Source: Arctopsyche grandis
Lineage: Eukaryota > Arthropoda > Insecta > Trichoptera > Hydropsychidae
Length of the DNA: 64,000 nucleotides
Assembly (NCBI RefSeq): GCF_051622035.1
Contig: NC_135358.1
Location: 24,890,501-24,954,500 of the forward strand
Reading direction: 5' to 3'
Every line of letters starts with the position of its first letter. The stretch's first letter is position 1. The notes below the pieces were generated by a model. That model was given only the letters and a program-made list of their open reading frames with translations, searched no databases and was not told the DNA's origin. Below are positions 10,790-23,878 of this stretch, piece after piece. Position numbers and translations under genes: made by a program.

Positions 10790-11244
10790 CTACCCGCTTT
10801 TCATATGTATTCATGGTAAACAAACATTTTAGATTTTTCGACCTTACAATGCGGTGACGGTCACCGAAACACAACATACCTCGGATCCCTAGGACCATTA
10901 TCCGAAGCTGTAGCAGGAGACTCTTCTATTGTCATCTGAGGCACCGGTTTCTTAGAACTGGCCTCTCTGGGTCGATTTTTATTTTCTCTTTTAAAAACAG
11001 TTTTTCTTTTGCGATTTCTTTTAGACTCTACGCCAAACACGGCTTCATTGTACACTTTGGCACCCAGTTGTTCTTTCAATTTTTGCAACGCCTCAAAGCT
11101 CATATTGGATAACTCCGCACGTATCTCCATCTGGAAATGAAATTATTAATTAACTTATCTAGGAGTTGAGTTTTTTATTTGCATTTTTTTTTTTATTAAT
11201 TAAAAGAAAATAATTACTTTTTGTTCACTCTCGTCGTCACTCAT
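9901..11244 (-). CDS. RRP36: Ribosomal RNA processing protein 36 homolog, 229 aa, 4 exons
   Basis: Exons on the minus strand: 11218-11244, 10880-11130, 10110-10390, 9901-10031; total 690 nt, 230 codons. RRP36 is a nucleolar component of the small-subunit processome needed for early pre-rRNA cleavage. Family features visible: the RDPRFDSLCGTYNPKGFKRS block formed across the exon 2/3 junction, followed by a Lys/Glu-rich coiled-coil segment (exon 3) and the C-terminal LVEQYESLKTTGKLQKHI motif with a basic tail. Length fits the family (about 220-260). The acidic start MSDDESEQK is short but typical. It converges with the upstream secreted-protein gene: the stop codons are about 210 bp apart, and a minus-strand AATAAA lies near 9820-9825. 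Intron 2 carries transposon insertions. Confidence 0.93.
10463..10860. mobile_element. Composite transposon insertion in RRP36 intron 2
   Basis: Imperfect terminal inverted repeats: CATCACGGCATCGAAAGGTC near 10467 and, inverted, GACCTTACAATGCGGTGACG near 10844. Inside is a Helitron-like 5' end (TCTAATATATAATTTGG, 10557) with no recognisable 3' hairpin, and a stretch at about 10650-10760 homologous to the hAT MITE at 42693-42802 (shared TCCTCTTGTATCCTGCTCG and GCACGCCACTG). A (TA)n run of about 27 bp follows. The layering is clear; exact borders are not. Confidence 0.55.
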
Positions 11245-11892
11245 GTTGACAGCAAAATTAAACCTCCAACACTGAAACGTCAACTAAACACGAGGTTGCC
11301 TTGTGTAGTATTGTGACATGTTTGGCCATAAGACGCAATTTATTCAAACTTTAAATGGGTAGCATAATTGGTTGAAAAATAAATATATACGTCTGGGAAA
11401 CAGTTCAGTTGTACGCCAATTGGATTAAAATAAAATATTTTCATAAATTTATACTAAATTAAATGATTGTCTTCAGTCAGTAGTGCATAAGCATCACCAA
11501 CAACCAGAAATATAATCAAAAAGGTCACAAGTTTCTTGTTTTATAACTTTAAAATAACGATTTTAGTGTATATCCAACTACTGTGGTGTTTATTTTACTT
11601 TTAAATTTAAATTTTGAATTAAACAAATGTCCAAAAGTAAATAATTAACAGCCTTCACCCAATAATAAAACATATGTATAATAAAACTTGTTAATGTATG
11701 TTTATTCTAAATGAACAAACTTGTCAAATCAAAATTATATTTTAATTGTGGATTTTCATTTTTATTATTATTCTGATGATAAACTTTAATGTTTATGGCC
11801 ACATAAAAATGAATGGTTTGCCAAATACGTCAGTAGCTTCAAACGATTAGGCGGGAGCTGTCAACTGCGTTGCAAAAATAACAAAGTCGAAG
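11245..11892. promoter_or_regulatory. Divergent promoter region between RRP36 and the BTB-Kelch gene
   Basis: The two start codons face away from each other across 648 bp. No other gene fits between them, so the core promoters of both must lie here. The sequence is AT-rich without an obvious TATA box in the expected position; the ends next to each start codon are less AT-rich (11244-11330 and 11820-11892). Confidence 0.5.
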
Positions 11893-13826
11893 ATGACAGA
11901 AAAAGAAAACACGATAACGCCAGAAGTGAAAGTGGGAGCTGAAGATGAAGTGACAGCCACTGGTGCTGCTCCTCTATCAGTGATTTTGACCACTGGAGAC
12001 GTCAGCTTCACAGTGAGCCGCGCGCTTCTCTGTCGCCGATCGCATTACTTCGAAGCTATGCTCAATGGACATTTTAAAGAAGCAAATCAGCGACAAATAT
12101 TCTTACACGTAAACACTTTTGTCGTATGGCTATCTTAATATTGCACTTTATTTCAAACTTTCATATTTTATCCCTTATTTCAGACTGTCACTCCTGACGC
12201 TATGGAATGCATATTGAACTATCTAAATTTTGACGTTGCCGATGTAGCTAATTTGGATCATGTCAAAGACACATTTCATGCCGCAAACTATTTCGGACTA
12301 GAGTCTTTGTGTCAAAAAATCGAAAATAAATTAATCAGCATGCTCGACAACAATACGTGTTTTCAAATCTACCAAATTGCCAAAGAACACAACCTCTCAA
12401 ATTTAGAACCTAAATCGAAATCCTTCATATTATATTCATTTAATGAAATCAAATCTCAAATTAGTAAAATTGAAAATATTGATACCCTATACTGGTACTT
12501 GTCACATCATAACTTATACGCCGATGATGAGATTGAAATATTCAAAGCCGGTTGTGAATGGTTAACCAATTGTTTCGATAGTAGTGATGATAAAATCCTA
12601 GTTATTTTAAGTTGTATTATTTATCGCAGTATTGAAAAGGCATCACTCGAATTTATGCTTACAAATAAACATGTCATTGAAAATGAAACAGCTCGACGTG
12701 TCATCGAAGGAATTATTCATATTTCCGACACATATTCTATAGACGGTTTTTTCAAAGATGAAAATAAAGAAAGCTTAAATAAATATTTTGACAAGGAAAC
12801 ATATGAAATTATACATAGAATTTTGCTGTCTAAGAAAAATAGAGTTCCCCCGATTCGACCGTGCGTTATGAAAAAATCACCTGAAAATATAGAAATTATG
12901 ACGTTCAATGTGAATGAAAGGAAACTAGTACAATATATACCGATTCCTGGATATTCTTGGTGGGGACAAAACATTGTTTCGTGGAAGGGATACACTATAT
13001 TTGCTCTGTGCGGAAAGATCAAGATCAACGACACGTGGAATTACAAAGTAAGAATGTACAATTGCTTGACGGAGCAGTGGAATACATTACCATCTTCAGT
13101 TCTCACTCCGAGACGCCACGCTACGGCTATAGTAAACGACGACATGATATACGTAATCGGTGGCTTTGGCCAATTTCGTATTATGCTGAGCAGCGTGCAC
13201 GTTTACAACATCAAAACGGACGAATGGTCAGAGCTACCAGACTTTCCCGAATATAGCACATGCTTAGTCGCGTGCTTTCACAAGGGAAACTTATTCGTTT
13301 CAGGCGAGCACTTATACGTGTACCAGTCCAACCAATGGCAATATTTAGGTACGCTTCGAGTGAGACACAGTGCTATTTTATCACATAACAATCGTCTTTA
13401 TTTCACTGAACGATGGATCAACAAGCTATTTTTCTGGGATAGAGATTTCACGAATTGTGCTCAGCAAGAGCCGAAAAAAATTAAAAAATGTCATTTCAAC
13501 GTAGCTGCTATGTGCAAAATTGGTATGTTTGCTTGATTAATTACAGCTAAACATTTTCTATGTAAATACATTTAAAATTGTTTTATTTGATTTCAGAAAA
13601 CACTGCATACATTTTCTCAGAAGGTGACAATATCGATAACTTGATCGGAGTTGAAATGTGTAATTTAGATGAAAATCCATTTGATGAATCTTGTTCTGAA
13701 ACTGAACTTTTGTGGGTAGATACAGAAACTGATGGCATCTATAATAGTCTGTCTGGTTGTTTTTTACTAGCCGATTCTAAAATCGTAGATGATTCAGTAA
13801 ATAAATATGGAGAACGCTGGTTATGA
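11893..13826 (+). CDS. BTB-BACK-Kelch protein, 594 aa, 3 exons
   Basis: Exons 11893-12108, 12184-13522, 13597-13826; total 1785 nt, 595 codons. Residues about 28-135 form a BTB/POZ domain (TGDVSFTVSRALLCRRSHYF, then SHYFEAMLNGHF and a NYLNFD strand), followed by a BACK domain (about 140-240, with YWYLSHHNLYADDEIEIFKA) and a C-terminal beta-propeller with degenerate Kelch repeats (VRMYNCLTEQWNTLP; VIGGFGQ; VHVYNIKTDEWSELP). Such proteins usually serve as substrate adaptors of Cullin-3 ubiquitin ligases. I cannot assign the orthologue: the Kelch repeats are weak and only one double glycine is intact. AATAAA is at 13918. Convergent with the multi-inhibitor gene at 14865. Confidence 0.9.
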
Positions 13827-14864
13827 TCCTTCGAATGCATCGACTCCAGAGGAATTTCATAATTTTAAGTGGCATTTATCCTTTAAGGACCAAACATTAT
13901 TATATGTACTTAGATGTAATAAAACGGTTGATTATTTTTTTAATTTCATTGTATTTAGGAAACAGTATTTTTACATATTAATTGACTTCTTAATTATTAC
14001 TATATATACAGATTTCATTAACCTTTTTAACCTCAACAATTGCGTCATGTACCAATTGCTTATTTATAATCGATGATACTGTGATTAAATGTCATTATAA
14101 AATTAAGCAATTAGTACACAGTTATTTTGAATTGTTATATGAAAAACAATACCTCAATTCTCAATACTCTCAACATGTTTATACATATATAATATTATAT
14201 AAGTTTGAAGACATAAAATTCCATGGAATGTAACAAAGCATATGTGTTTATGCTTTGCTAAATTAAATGTGCATGCATTTTAGTTCAGTAATAAGGAATG
14301 CAAAGGCAAATTATGTACTTTGTATTTAAGTTTTGATTATGCTATATATAAAAAATTTAATTCGTTATGTTTATAATTTTAAGACATGTTTTCTTTTAGA
14401 ATATTTCAACATAAATATAGAATTGTGATATTATCTACATTTAAGACCCATTTGTTGCTTCTTATTTCTTACTTAAATTGTATCATTCTTAAAGCTCGAA
14501 ACTTAAATTCGACAATTCTTTCCAATATAATATTTATATTGGTTATATGTATATCATATAACGAAAACTTCTTTAATATTTACAAAAATAAATATTTTTT
14601 TGAATACTCGACTTTCTTTCATTCTTTCGTGATGTATGATACAAAGAGGTTGAACAATTTTAACAATAAATATTGAAACTTTTATCTATTTATATTACAA
14701 TTTCTTACACATGACAGTTTATGAATATAAGTCACTGGGAATTTTTAAATTTTCTTTACGCTCAACGACATTTTACACATAAATACCATTTCTTCTATGT
14801 CGTCTACTTTATTTATATTTACATTATCGTAAGAAAATGATTATTTATGCAATTCATTTTGATC
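13827..14864. other. Intergenic, between convergent 3' ends
   Basis: AT-rich. Contains the AATAAA of the BTB-Kelch gene (13918-13923) and, on the minus strand, TTTATT (AATAAA reversed) at about 14808-14813, suitable for the next gene. Open frames here have the composition of AT-rich non-coding DNA. Confidence 0.6.
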
Positions 14865-17800
14865 TCATACTTTTTCGGTTTCCAGCGATTTTTCACTAAC
14901 TTTAATCGCTTCGGCTAAATCAACTTCCTTCTCTGACTTTGATAGAACGTAAACTGGTGGCTCGTATGAAAGAAATCTCTCGTTAAAAGCTGTCACTTTG
15001 ATACTGTTGGCTTTGCCCATTGACGAAACTTTCTTCCGATAGAGCATGATCAACACACTCATTGTACTTATTATAAATGCAGATGCTGCAGCTAGCACTA
15101 TGATAGCTGTGTGATATGTTGTAACTACAGAAACCTAATTAAAATAAATATTATATTAAATACATATGTATATAAGCATATTTGAATATAAAATATCAAA
15201 ATTTGTCAAACTATAAGAATGCTTACTGTTGATTCTGACAGTATTTCTCTGTGTTGCAATGCAATTATTTTATTTTCAGCAATATTCTTAGTTTCAGATA
15301 AATCTAACTTGTGTTGGAATCTGGATTTTTTAATATCCGCTACCATTTTAATATCTTGTTCAACAAATTCTTTGTCTAACGTAAGCTCTTCTTGTTTAAC
15401 CTGAAATTTGCATTTATTAAAATATGTTTATCTGGTAATTTATTGTGATGTTAATTGGTTATCCAATGAATACATACCAATTCTTCCAAATGATAAGCAA
15501 CGTCGACCTTATTGTTTCCAATCACGCTGAACGTTATGTATGTAACATCAGGTTCTGTTAGTATGTCAATTTCCTTATTCTTCAAAGTGGCTCCTAATTG
15601 ACTCAAATTGTTTAAGATTTGCATTTTCATTCGTTCTGCTATTTCACTAGAGAAGACTCCAAAAAATCCCAATGTCACATCCACGGCTTCAATTGGTGTC
15701 GGCACTGAATTAAAATAAATCATGAGATGTGCCAGTTATCACAAAAACCACTCAATTTAATAGATATTTCACTCACGACATATGCTATCTCCTTTCGAAA
15801 ACGTTGAAGTACCCGGTAATTGATTACCAGCTTCATCTACGCACCAACATTTGGCATCGTTGGCACTGCTTTCGCATTGGTTCGGTGTAAATCTTCCACT
15901 GGAATCACAACTCACTTCATACGAAGCTGAGGATCCGACCAATTGCTGTTGCGTTGATAGACAACGACTCTTCACAACTCGACTTTCTTGATTCGTTGAA
16001 GACGTCAACTGATTATTGTTCACCGGTTCGACATCGTCAATCGTGTCTAAAATACTGTATGCTGTCATTTGTCGTACTAGTTCTTCCAATACTGAAATAC
16101 ATATTTCATTTTAATCATTTTCAATTTCATATGATGTAATTTCATAACATTAAAATATTTTGTACCGTCATCTGTCGAACTGACCGAATGTGATACATCC
16201 ATTCGTCTTCTAGCTTGTCTAAAGTTACATTCGGGTTGAGATCCTCTTATAATTGATCCTTTGAGAGGCTCTCCTTTGCCATTGACGCACCAACACACAT
16301 CCACATGTGGCATACATTGGACAGATTCCCATTCTCCAGTATCAGGTCTGCATTTAGGTGTGAATGTCTTTTTCTTATATCTAACAGCTGCTTTTTGATT
16401 TTTCTCCCTCAAACGCTCACACTGACTCAACACTGTAATTTTAAAATATCATTAATAGATTTTTATGATTAAAATCTTTGGAAACCACCAAAACCAACAC
16501 AAAAAAATGTCGAGGTCGAATTTTCTAATGATCTAAAAACTTCACCTATTGAGTAATGATTAATATACCTGGGCAAACCATTTGACAAATTTGTTCCGTC
16601 TGGAAATTATTGTGATTTCCAGAACATCCACCATATTTAAACTGTTGACATTGATTTTTCTCAGGATTGAAGTACCATCTAGTAGAGTTACTAGAGCCTG
16701 CTGGTTGATATCCACATACTCCTTCATCCTTTGACTCGAAACATACTGATCCTAAAATCAATCCACCAATTAGTATTTTAATTGTGAATATTCATTTAAA
16801 TTTAATCTACGTCAGCGAATGCAATTACTTGGTTTAGGACAGCAAACTGGTGGATCGTCTGAGGGTCCTGCGAGCGGAGACAAATGACATTTATGCGACG
16901 ATGGACATGGTGGTTCAGAAGGACCACATCGACGAGCTGGACCATCACTTCCTCCACCGCATGCACTTAGTTCACTGCCTCCAACACACATTGCAACTGG
17001 TGGACATGGAGCCGTAACGCACTGTACATCTGTAAAAATTAATTTCATATTAATAAAATTATTTTTAATATATGTAATGTATATATGTATATACCTATAT
17101 ATTTTTTATTTTTTTAAATTACCATTTAATTTGATACTTACTGACAACCTTGCAGATTTCACCTTCGTTGGGGCAAGACATATCGGCACAAGGATCTCGG
17201 CATTCACAAGTATTACATCCATCGTTATCCAGCTCATATCCATGTTCGCACTTTTTGTTACAATTTATTTCAGGACACTCAGCTGGTGCTATAAATATTT
17301 TTTCGACTTTTTAAATTTATGTTATAATGTACTTACATAAATACATTCACTAACCGAATTACTCAGCGAGATTCGTATGAGTGAAAATTGAAAAAAAATT
17401 AATTGTCCGCTAAAGTACCATTAAATGGTATACGTGGTGCGTTTAAATTGAAAACTGTAAATTTGCATAGTGATTGTATTATATATGAAGATTCAATACA
17501 GTTTTGTTTGTATAAATAACATATATAACATTCAAATATATATAACCTTTTAGTCAATAAAAATATAAAATAGATAATCTATAGAATATAACTTAGTATC
17601 TTTTTAGTACAGGAAGAGCTTTTTGTTCATCTTAAATAAGCCAAACTTTAAAAATATATAACTAAAACTCAGTTATATTGGCAGTTTACTTTATACATAT
17701 CTTGGTGGGAAGACTTATAAATTCATTTAATTTTGTTAAGTTACCTTGACATTTTGGTTGTTCTGGTTTCTTAGTGCGAGTTCCCGGCAGTTCAGCTCCT

Positions 17801-20800
17801 CCATCATCTACACACCAACAATAACCAGCTGTGTGATGGCATTGAACTCGCTCGTAACCCCCGTCAGACTCGCGACAAGCCGGTACGTACAATTGTCTAG
17901 CAGGAATACCCGTCTCAGACGCCTTGTGCAGAAGAATAGCCTATCGAAGCATATCAAAACGTTATAATCACACTTCCATCACACGTTTCAAAAGTCAATA
18001 TTTTTGTTTTCAGCTATACCTGCTGATGTTGACAAGCCGTTTTCAATAGAGGTTGGATACATTGAGTGCCGCATCCATTACTGCAACACCTCATAGTGCC
18101 TCCGCATTGAGCATCTGATTGACAAGCATACTCACACGATCCAGCGACACTCGGTACCAAATATGGGCACTGTCCTATCTTTTGTGGTAAACCTAAATAT
18201 AATGATTTAATATTTTTTTCCGTCAAGAAATATATTATTATTTACAAGTGGATTTATACTTACAGGCAGGTACCGGTGGACAGTAATCGTTGTCGCAAGC
18301 GACGTCTACCATTTGACATTCCAAATTGGCTCCACACGTAACGTCTTGACAAGGATTTCGGCATTGACACATCGGACATTGAGTTTCAGGACTTATTACA
18401 AATCCATAATCACAACCCAAGCGGCATGTCAGCTCAAGGCAATCAGATGTTTCTCGTAGTCTTTACATATTGAAAATATAATTTATTGTCAATATTTTAA
18501 TGTTTATGTTGGTTCAGAGTGGTACAAAGTTGACTGATTATAGTTTCCAATTAAAAATAACGTCTATTTGAACTTTTATCTTTTATAAGAGTTATTATGT
18601 ATTAATTACTATGTATGTATATGCACAGCAAGTGAGATTAGTTAGTCTTCATTTAATTTGCTTTCAGCCTTTGTATAATAATCAATTTTAAAACGTATCA
18701 ACCACCTTTGTGTCATAATAAAATAATTATTTTAAAATAATTCCTTACTGTAAACAATCAATCGCTGCAGTTTCATTGCCCCGAGTAGCCGGTATTTCCG
18801 TACCGAAATTATCAACGCACCAACATTGTTTAAATCCTTTATCGTTAGTCAAACATTGCATCGGCACAAAAGATCCATTGCTGAAACAATCTGGTATCAC
18901 TAAAGCTAGCTTCATACCATCATGGGTTCCTTCCATTTTATCGTTGAAATCTCTGAGGTATTCACACACTTAAAACAATAATGATAAGTATTACTATTTT
19001 GTAAAGAAGAAATATCAAAATCAACATATTATAAACACTCACTCGATGGTGCTCGATCCGAATCAAGTTCGTCCATTTCGTTTATTTCAGGCTTTTCAGG
19101 ATCGGCACAAACTGATCCACAATTTGATGTCAAGCAACACTTTTGCTCTCCTTTGCATTCCATATCCGTTTCACAACTCTTAGTTTCGTTTTTGTCACAC
19201 AATTGATTTACACTGAAAGGACAGAACCCGGGCTTAGAGTCATATTCGTCATCTTCGTCTTCTTCTTCCATTGAATCATCCATTGGACAACAGACAGCCT
19301 GCTTTGTCTTTGCAATAGACGTGCACTGATGACCCGTAGGACATTCATCGTCTTCTTTAGTCGGATCACAATTGATGATATCACCTGTCGTTTCATTCGT
19401 TAAAGGTGCATCGCGCATGCACGGATTCATATAAGTTTCTTTTGGTCGACCTAAACATTAAATATTATCTATAAATAACATATAATCATTTTCACCAAAC
19501 ATTACATAAAAAAATAAACTTACAAACTGGAAAGCTTGGGCAAAATTCATCTTGGCAATTTTGCTCCTTTACTGGAATGCACTCTTCGCCGTCCTTGCAA
19601 GTGAATCCTTGACACGGATCGTCGCATTCACATGTCGGACAACCATCCAGATCCACCCGGAATCCATATTCACATATGGAAGCACATATATTTCTATCGC
19701 ACAAAGAGCCAGTCAACGACCTTCCTGCTGCACGTCCTGTGATTTTTAATATAAATTAGTTTTATTAGTTCTAAGTTTTATCCATGCAATGTATATAAAT
19801 ATATGATTCTTGACTTACCTTTATCGCCTACGAATTTGGAGCAATTTATTGTCGCTGCAGGTCCCATCGATCCCTTAGCTTTGTAGCCGGATCGATCGAC
19901 ACACCAACAGACAAGACCATTCCTCGAACATTGTCTCGATTCAAATGTACCGTCTTTTTCTGAACACTGCGGAATGTATCCACGTCCAGCTCTTTCGTTT
20001 ATCGATAAAGCTTCTGCTAAAGCTTTTTGTTGTAGACATTCTATAAATTAATCAATCACCAATTAAAAACATTCCATAAATATATCTCTTTTAGACTCTA
20101 AAAGACATTCTACCTGTTAAATTTTCAGGAAAAACGCAATGCTTTCCACATGCATCACTGTGGCAACATTTCTGCATCGATGGACACTCTAAATCATGAG
20201 CACAAGGTGCATCACATTCGACTTCCATTGTGCTATTTACTTGAGCACTCGCCGGACACATTCCTGGTTTTTGTATTTTCAATGAAGCAGGACAACACAC
20301 GCCATAATCATTACCTTAAAAAATTACAAATAGTCTAAGATTTATATTCAAATGTATCTTTTATAAATCATATATTTATTCTAAAATTACCTCTTTGTAC
20401 CAAACATTGATACAACGGCGGGCATGCTGGCTTTCCAGGATCTGTACCACATAAGAAAGGCCTGTGAGTATCGCTGATCATCAAGGGCTCACCGACAGGA
20501 CATATATTTTCCAAACTACGACCCCTTTTACCTATAATTCAACCATTCAAAGTTATTTCAATAAATATGTACAACAAAAGACAACATTGAAAATTAACAT
20601 AAAATAGCTTACAAGTTGGAACTGGAGGGCACGGCTGTTTCAAACATGCAACTTCTTCCAATTGACAACTCAATGCTTTGGGACATTTAACTTCAGAGCA
20701 AGGATCCCTACACTGGCATATGGGACAACCATCAGAGGTCACTTTGAAACCATATGGACATAACATACGACATGTATGATCCGCACACGGTGCACGTGCT

Positions 20801-21857
20801 GTAAATTATCAATCTATTAAATTTAATTATTAAACACCAAGCATAGAAATTCTGAACGAAATGCTTACCTGAACAATTGACGAGTCCTCTTGCAGGTGCC
20901 CTCATTCCAGGCAATTCAAAACCAGCTTCATCAACACACCAGCAACTGCCAACAATTTCGTTATCGCATTGTATAGGATCAAAATCACCATTATCCATAC
21001 AGCGAGGTATTCTCACTGATCGACCTTCGGGTCCTAAAGTTCGAGCTCGTCTTGTAGCCGCCATTTGTAAATGCTCACATCCTGATGGATTTTCATTTTT
21101 TTTTGGTTACAAATATACATACATACATATATACTAGACAAGAGTACAATACGTATAGTAAATACTCATACCTGTAAATAATTGCTTGGAACAAATATTT
21201 CCGCATGGACTTTCGCAACATTTCATATCATCATTGCAGTCATTATCTTCTGAACATGTTGCCGCTCCTTCTGGACAAATTCCCCATTTGGTCAATGGTG
21301 GACATCGTCCGTTCCTTTCTGCATCTGTAATAATATCGGATATGAAAGTACAATTTTTTTTTTAAATGTATCGAATATAACAAATGAGAATTTATCACTA
21401 AGCCAAATATGTTGGTAGAAAATGTATAAATATGTATATATGAATATGAAAATAAAAACTGATTCGTTCTTGTTAGCATTTCAAAACCTTTTAAATGCTA
21501 ATATGAACGTATCCGGATATAAGATATACGTAAATATTATTGATACAAATATATACATATAAATAACATGTAAAATTAGAATTGTTTATCTTTTCATTTT
21601 GTTGTACATTGTGTATATTGCAAAAACAAACATTAATTATAATATATGAATGTAAGCTATGTATTGCAAAATATTTCAATAAATTTCGATTAAAATTTCA
21701 TGCATTTGAATTAATTTTACACACATACATATGTTGTACATTAACAAATAATACACTAGTTACTAATTAAAAACTTAAAATACTCACTTGAAAATGATAC
21801 GCATATAAATAGTAATGTAAATATTAGCATGGTTGCACGATTATGTTTTCCTTCCAT
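14865..21857 (-). CDS. Type I membrane protein with WAP, thyroglobulin-1, antistasin and Kunitz domains, 1458 aa
   Basis: Twenty-one exons (minus strand): 21788-21857, 21172-21324, 20869-21081, 20613-20798, 20391-20531, 20114-20314, 19819-20040, 19524-19736, 19043-19450, 18749-18968, 18264-18460, 18020-18192, 17745-17940, 17142-17288, 16829-17029, 16569-16751, 16166-16432, 15777-16091, 15478-15704, 15227-15400, 14865-15134; 4377 nt, in frame throughout. Exon 1 is a signal peptide. Then come four rounds of WAP, thyroglobulin-1 (CWCV core) and antistasin-like (C-x-C/CQC) modules, a Kunitz domain (exon 16, F-KYGGCSGN), two more thyroglobulin-1 domains (exons 17, 18), a Cys-poor domain possibly SEA-like (exon 19), a polar segment, one membrane helix (about residues 1375-1399) and a tail of about 58 residues. 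All these module types occur in protease inhibitors (WAP and Kunitz: serine proteases; thyroglobulin-1: mainly cysteine cathepsins). A surface or shed broad-range inhibitor is an inference. An intron interrupts the 5' UTR just upstream (acceptor at 21876). Confidence 0.9.
16500..16568. repeat. Diverged tail fragment resembling repeat R1
   Basis: In the intron after the Kunitz exon, GTCGAATTTTC...TGATC-AAAA-CTTCACCTATTG resembles the 3' tail of R1 (at 3260-3300 and 7565-7600) with several differences. Weak. Confidence 0.35.
17300..17744. other. Intron of the multi-inhibitor gene, no further exon seen
   Basis: Lies between exons 13 and 14. I searched it because the domain pattern could allow another WAP exon here, but there is no cysteine-rich frame with splice sites and the flanking exons are already in phase. 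Confidence 0.6.
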
Positions 21858-21875
21858 CGTTGCATTTGTCTGTAT

Positions 21876-23878
21876 CTGAAATATAAATAATATAAAAATA
21901 TTATTTCATAACAATCAACACAGAAGTATGAGAATCTTAAAACTAAAATAATTTCAACGGGAAAATTCTGATTTAACTTTCACCCTTCTACATATGAGAG
22001 TTCATACATGTACAAATGTACATTCTGTAATTATCATGATGCATAACAAACACATTTCTGTTTCAATTAAAACCATAAGCTCGACGGCACAAGGCAAATG
22101 TCTAAGTGAGCAACAATACATTAGTCCACCTACTGACATAATTATTCACAAGAGCTCATTAGTATTCCATTCAGGCTTTTATCATAACCAGACACCGCGT
22201 GTGTGCCAAACTACTAGCGGATTTTTCGATTTATATGTGTGCCATCTAAACTTGTAAGTAATTTTAATTCACTAAAAAATCATAATACATATGTAAATAC
22301 ATTATGTATACAACTTAACTTTTGAATATTCAACGACAATGAGAAACAAATTCGTCACGCTACAGCGATTTTAAAAATTGAATAAATGGAAAAAATAAGA
22401 TACGTTTCCTGTATTTAAGTATTGTGTGTGTGTGTGTGTGTGTGCACAAAAATGCAATTAAGTTAATTCCACATACTGAAATAGTTATTTAAGTCGCTTA
22501 ACGTTTTGAATGTGTTTATTTTTTCAAAAACATATACATATGTATATTGATACTGAAAAACCAATTATAAATTATTTTATTGTTTTATTATTTAAGAATA
22601 AATACTATACTATAACTTTCAAAATCTAAAACATGCATCAAATGAATTTTTATTAAAAATTCACTAAGAAAAAGACTGCAATAATTATATTCAAATTTAA
22701 TTAGAAATCATTAAATGATGTGGCCAAAATTACCTCTGCTCCTTCTAAGAAGGTATGACAATACTTTCTAATTAAAAAACGATATCGTAGATTATAAAGT
22801 ACATATATAAATATACATATGCAATATATATATATATATAACTCGTTATTAGAATAGAGAAACTTAACATAATCATATTGATGGAAAACAGAGCCAACCA
22901 GTTACGGAGTGAAACTTTTCGTTCCAGTACAACTTACATAGCTTAGGGTCAACCCTACATCTGTTAACTTTTAAGTTGTTATCTCGATTTTACATGCTGG
23001 TTTAATGCTATATGACAACATCTGTGATGCATTTTCACATCGGACTGCTTGAAACTTCTCATTTTATACTTGAGCTAATGCTGCTGTAGACCAACAACGT
23101 TCTTGTGGTATAAATTTGAAAGTGCCTTATATTCGAGTCACGTAATGAATGCTGTCGGATAGACAGACGGACTGAGAGATAGACGCGTGAAAGTATGCGA
23201 CTGTTGAAGAAAACACCATGATTTGGACGAAGACGTAGTACATTGTACGTACAAATATATGTATGTTCTTATGTATAATACATAAAGGTTTCTCCGCACG
23301 TTGGTCGAAAAACGGTTCCGCGAGATGAGATGCGTGCAATGCTGATGTCTCCGATGAGAGAGAAATTAAAATAATCAAAAAAAAATCACATATAATTTAA
23401 ATAGTAATTCGTTTGATCAGGGTTGGCACATGATTTCGATAAAAGATGTGGAAAATTGTCGACTTCCGGTGTCGATCATTCGGTAGTAGTTGTCCATTGT
23501 TAGGTAGCACATTATAAACAATACGATGCGTTACGTTTCGAATGAGTTTTTCCTGGAAAATTACCTAGTCGCAACGACAACGCACCTGGGAATGCTGCAA
23601 TCGATTTTCCACCATTGTCGTCGACGATTTGCACAATGATAATCATTTTTATGTGAAATTAAAAGTGAATAAAATTACAGCAATTATCAAATATATGTAA
23701 TGGGAAAACTCTCACTGTGATTCTTTTATCTTTTAGGTTATAATTGAGGATTAATGAAAGTGTTACTGAAGTCTTGATATTATACTTTGAAGAACAATCG
23801 TAATTAGAGTATAATTTATATATTTTCCGTACTATTTTTTATACAAACTGGAATTTCAACATATTTATGACACTTGAA
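21876..23878. other. Non-coding upstream region
   Basis: Mostly AT-rich with a (TG)n run at about 22424-22443 and TA runs near 22826. 23440-23650 is richer in CG dinucleotides and could be regulatory or a leader exon; no coding frame stands out. Confidence 0.4.

Noticed and set aside
12717-13034. Minus-strand open frame of 105 codons
   Set aside because: Antisense shadow of the BTB-Kelch exon 2, which is supported by domains and phase.
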